64,000 bases of DNA from DATHZQ01 sp963823505 (lineage in GTDB: Bacteria; Actinomycetota; Acidimicrobiia; Spongiisociales; UBA5794), in contig CAWGLY010000005.1 in assembly GCA_963823505.1 (NCBI GenBank), positions 806,001 through 870,000 on the forward strand, in the 5' to 3' direction. The notes beneath the pieces were generated by a model. It made no database searches. It was not told the DNA's origin and saw nothing but the letters and a program-made list of their open reading frames with translations. Shown piece by piece: positions 61,106 to 64,000 of the stretch. A program made the translations under genes and the position numbers. The number at the start of each line of letters is the position of its first letter. The stretch's first letter is position 1.

Positions 61106-62487
61106 ACCGGGCTCCCGATCAGGTGGTGCGGAGCGGCTCGTGTGACGACCACGTCGTGATACGAGCCGGGCGCGAAGTCTGCGGCTACGTGGAGCGGCTT
61201 GTTCCCCCTGGTGCGGGTCGTGAGCATCGCCGGATCCTTCTTCGATGGGCCTTCGACCATCACCTCCAACCGTGCGCCGACCAGATCGAGGTTCTTCTCG
61301 TGCGAGATCCGATTTTGCAGATCGACGAGCCGCGCGAATCGCTCCTGCACCACCTCTGGATGGACGTGGTTTTCCATCGAGGCGGCCGGGGTGCCGGGGC
61401 GCGGAGAGAACTGGAAGGTGTAGGCACCGTCGAACCGGGCTTCGCGGACCACCTCCATCGTCGCTTCGAAGTCGGCATCGGTCTCCCCTGGGAATCCGAC
61501 GATGATGTCGGTCGACACGGTGAGGTCAGGGATGATGTCCCGTGCCATCGCCAGCTTCTCCAGGAATCGAGTCCCTGTGTAGCCGCGGTGCATCGCGGCG
61601 AGGATCGATGCGCTGCCGGATTGCAGAGGGAGGTGGAGCTGCTCGCAGACGGCGCCGGTCTCAGCCATTGCCGCCGCCACGTCCTCACGGAAGTCCTTGG
61701 GGTGGGGGCTGGTGTACCGGATGCGCCGCAGGCCCTCCACCTCGCCTGCCCGGCGCAGCAGGTCGGCGAACAGCGTCTTGCGTCCGTTGAGCTCGAGGTC
61801 CCGGCCGTAGGAGTTGACGTTCTGGCCGAGGAAGGTGACCTCGGTGACGCCGCCGGCGACCAGGTCGCCGACCTCCTTCAGGATGTCGCCTGGGCGGCGC
61901 GAGATCTCCCTGCCGCGCACGATGGGCACGATGCAGAACGTACATGAGTTGTTGCATCCGATGGTGATCGTCACCCATGCCGAATGGGCCGATTCGCGGT
62001 GTGCGGGGAGGTAGGCGGGCGTCTCCTCGACGTTGGTCGTCTCGCCATAGATCTCGGTGATGGCCCCCCATTCCGCAGCATGGTCGAGAAGGTCGACGAC
62101 CCGGTGCGTGTTGTGCGTCCCGAAGACCACGTCGACCCAGCCGGCTCGCTCCTGGATCGACTCCTTGTCCTTCTGCGCCATGCAGCCGCCGACCGCGATC
62201 TGCATTCCGGCTCTCTCGTTTTTGATCGCCCGCAGTGCTCCCAGGTAGCCATAGAGCTTCGTGTCGGCGTTCTCGCGAATGGTGCACGTGTTCAACACCA
62301 CGACGTCGGCATCTTCAGGGCGGTCCACCGCAGTCATACCGTCGGATTCGAGCAGTCCGCCGATCCGTTCCGAATCGTGCTCGTTCATCTGGCAACCGAA
62401 GGTCCGGATGAAATAGGTGCGTCCTTGCCGGGTCGCCGGTCGCGGCGCCTTCACAGCGGGCATGCCAAGCAGGATCGTTTCGGACAT
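61102..62487 (-). CDS. miaB: tRNA-2-methylthio-N6-dimethylallyladenosine synthase MiaB
   Basis: 461 aa. N-terminal UPF0004 cluster cysteines in FGCQMNEHDS, NTCTIREN and GGCMA; radical SAM CxxxCxxC in CNNSCTFCIVP (about 170); C-terminal TRAM domain after about 390. Methylthiolates i6A37 made by MiaA; both genes adjoin. ATG at 62487 with a weak AAGGA 12 nt upstream. Confidence 0.97.
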   Translation of the reverse strand: MSETILLGMPAVKAPRPATRQGRTYFIRTFGCQMNEHDSERIGGLLESDGMTAVDRPEDADVVVLNTCTIRENADTKLYGYLGALRAIKNERAGMQIAVGGCMAQKDKESIQERAGWVDVVFGTHNTHRVVDLLDHAAEWGAITEIYGETTNVEETPAYLPAHRESAHSAWVTITIGCNNSCTFCIVPIVRGREISRRPGDILKEVGDLVAGGVTEVTFLGQNVNSYGRDLELNGRKTLFADLLRRAGEVEGLRRIRYTSPHPKDFREDVAAAMAETGAVCEQLHLPLQSGSASILAAMHRGYTGTRFLEKLAMARDIIPDLTVSTDIIVGFPGETDADFEATMEVVREARFDGAYTFQFSPRPGTPAASMENHVHPEVVQERFARLVDLQNRISHEKNLDLVGARLEVMVEGPSKKDPAMLTTRTRGNKPLHVAADFAPGSYHDVVVTRAAPHHLIGSPV

Positions 62488-62519
62488 CAGGCGGTTGATT
62501 CCTTCGGTGAGGCGAGCGG

Positions 62520-64000
62520 TCAGCGAGCGTAGTCCGTGGCTCGGTACTCCCGAATCACGGTGACTTCGATCTGGCCCGGGTATTGCAGCTCGTCTTCCAG
62601 CCGGCGAGCGATCTGCCGTGCCAGCTGGGACGCCGTGAGGTCGTCAATCGTGCCGGGGTCAACGGCGACCCTGATCTCGCGGCCGGCCTGCATCGCAAAG
62701 ACGCGGTCGACGCCCTCGAACGAGCCGGCGATGTCTTCGAGCTTCTCGAGGCGCCGCACGTAGGACTCGAGCGCTTCGCGCCGAGCACCGGGTCGTGCCG
62801 CAGAGACCGCGTCTGCAGCCTGGACCAGCACGGCAGTGAGCGTTCTGGGCTCGACCTCGTTGTGGTGGGCCTCGATGGCATGCACGATGGAGGCGTCTTC
62901 ACCGAACCGGCGGGCGATCTCGGCGCCGATCAGGGCGTGCGATCCACCGACCTCGTGGGAGACGGCCTTGCCGATGTCGTGGAGGAAGGCGGCGCGCTTG
63001 GCCTCGGTCTCCTCGAGCCCGAGCTCGGCGGCGAGCATACCGGCGATGTGGGCCGACTCGACCAGATGGTTGAGGACGTTCTGGCCGTAGGAGGTGCGGT
63101 AGCGGAGACGACCCAGCAGCGTGATCAGCTCGGGGTGCATCCTGGTGACGCCCACTTCGAGCAAAGCCCATTCGCCGCTGTCCCTGATCGACTGCTCGAC
63201 TTCGGCTTGGGCCTTCTCATAGGCCTCCTCGATGGACGCCGGGTGAATGCGCCCGTCCTCAACGAGCCGTTCCAGGGCGAGGCGGGCGATCTCCCTACGG
63301 ACCGGATCGAACGTGGACACCGAGACCGCCTCAGGCGTGTCGTCCACGATGAGATTGACCCCGGTGACCGCCTCGAAGGTGCGGATGTTGCGGCCATCCC
63401 TGCCGATGATGCGGCCCTTCATCTCATCTGTGGGCAGGGGCACGACGGACACCGTGCTCTCGCTGACGACATCGGCGGCGAGCCGCTGCACGGCGGTGGC
63501 GAGGATCCGCCTGCCGCGGCGATCGGCCTCTTCCCGGGCCTTGATCTCGAGATCGCGCACGAGCACCATGGCCTCGCGTCGTGCTTCGTCCTCGACCTTC
63601 TGGAGGAGCTCCTCTTTGGCGGCTCTCGAATCGAAGCCTGCGACGCGTTCGAGATGGGATCGGGATTCCTCCTCGATCACGGCGAGTTGGGCCCGCTGTT
63701 CACCGATGGCCCGCTCCTTGTCGATCAACATCTCTTCACGCTGAGCGAGATTGGCCGCACGTTGTTCCAGCGTCGCCTCCCGTTGCGCCAGCCGGTCCTC
63801 CAGCGCTGCCGCCTCGACCCGCCGGTGATCGAGTGCCGCCTCCTCACGCTCCCGGTAGGTCTCGGCCAGGGCGCGGGCCTGCTCGTCGGCGCGAGCCAGG
63901 ATCTTCTGCGCATCGACCCTGGCGTCCCCCATCAGATCCTGTGCCGACTCCGCAACCCTCTCGGTGCGTCGCCGATGGGTTTCGCGACCGGCAAAGAATG
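62520..64000 (-). CDS. rny: Ribonuclease Y, partial (5' end beyond window)
   Basis: At least 493 codons visible; the frame continues past 64000 without start, and the internal ATG at 63932 would cut the coiled coil. Order: coiled coil rich in Glu/Arg/Ala (visible up to about 60-ILARADEQARALAETYRERE), KH domain (GRIIGRDGRNIRTFEAVTGV), HD domain with AAFLHDIGKAVSHE. An N-terminal membrane anchor is expected outside the window. Endoribonuclease initiating mRNA decay at the membrane. Confidence 0.96.
   Translation of the reverse strand, partial: FFAGRETHRRRTERVAESAQDLMGDARVDAQKILARADEQARALAETYREREEAALDHRRVEAAALEDRLAQREATLEQRAANLAQREEMLIDKERAIGEQRAQLAVIEEESRSHLERVAGFDSRAAKEELLQKVEDEARREAMVLVRDLEIKAREEADRRGRRILATAVQRLAADVVSESTVSVVPLPTDEMKGRIIGRDGRNIRTFEAVTGVNLIVDDTPEAVSVSTFDPVRREIARLALERLVEDGRIHPASIEEAYEKAQAEVEQSIRDSGEWALLEVGVTRMHPELITLLGRLRYRTSYGQNVLNHLVESAHIAGMLAAELGLEETEAKRAAFLHDIGKAVSHEVGGSHALIGAEIARRFGEDASIVHAIEAHHNEVEPRTLTAVLVQAADAVSAARPGARREALESYVRRLEKLEDIAGSFEGVDRVFAMQAGREIRVAVDPGTIDDLTASQLARQIARRLEDELQYPGQIEVTVIREYRATDYAR

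Overview
The window looks like chromosome of a high-GC actinobacterium. The lexA/LysM/nrdR/dut/dapF/miaA/miaB/rny neighbourhood, actinobacterial-type SOS boxes, a mycothiol-dependent-type isomerase domain and many start codons lying 6-9 bases after a TANNNT box (leaderless style) all fit Actinomycetota. Acidimicrobiia is my best guess, but no rRNA or marker set is present to prove it.

Layout. 0-7.6 kb: AmmeMemoRadiSam protein B, a QEGLA/HExxxH metallopeptidase-like protein, an RDD membrane protein coupled to a nonapeptide-repeat protein, a YihY/BrkB membrane protein, a META lipoprotein and an ECF-sigma operon. 7.9-12.8 kb: a carbohydrate cluster (GT4, six-hairpin protein and GH130 on +, a second GT4 facing it). 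12.8-18.3 kb: small metabolic genes (VOC, DUF4386, crotonase, DUF1330, methyltransferase, cysteine-synthase-like) and a dead alpha/beta hydrolase. 18.4-26.2 kb: an anomalous three-gene minus-strand cassette (very large beta-rich protein, six-FN3 protein, papain-fold cysteine peptidase) wedged between a helicase fragment and a truncated ORF. It has its own heptamer bias, so it is either imported DNA or an assembly join. 26.2-32 kb: a STAND-like ATPase, a double SnoaL protein, an AbiEi/AbiEii-like toxin-antitoxin pair and tRNA-Val. 32-41 kb: CBS protein, acyl-CoA dehydrogenase, an ABC-2 exporter, a region with three single-base frameshifts, and a beta-propeller protein. 41-52.2 kb: PlsB-like acyltransferase, NfuA, acyl-CoA ligase, NERD and PH-domain proteins, a trypsin-like protease with six ricin-type repeats, and an amino-acid ABC importer. 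52.5-55.5 kb: a mobile-element graveyard (antitoxin fragment, decapitated kinase, intact MazF-type pair, integrase remnant) ending at a Val-Cys-Gly tRNA cluster. 55.5-64 kb: housekeeping genes dut, nrdR, lexA with three SOS boxes and a divergent LysM protein, then dapF-miaA-miaB-rny on the minus strand, rny running off the window.

Working together: the dapF/miaA/miaB genes overlap and are probably co-transcribed. LexA probably controls both itself and the divergent LysM protein. The SBP/permease/ATPase genes form one polar amino-acid importer. Acyl-CoA ligase, acyl-CoA dehydrogenase, crotonase and PlsB together suggest fatty-acid and phospholipid metabolism. The most likely undescribed system is the cassette at 18.5-25.9 kb.
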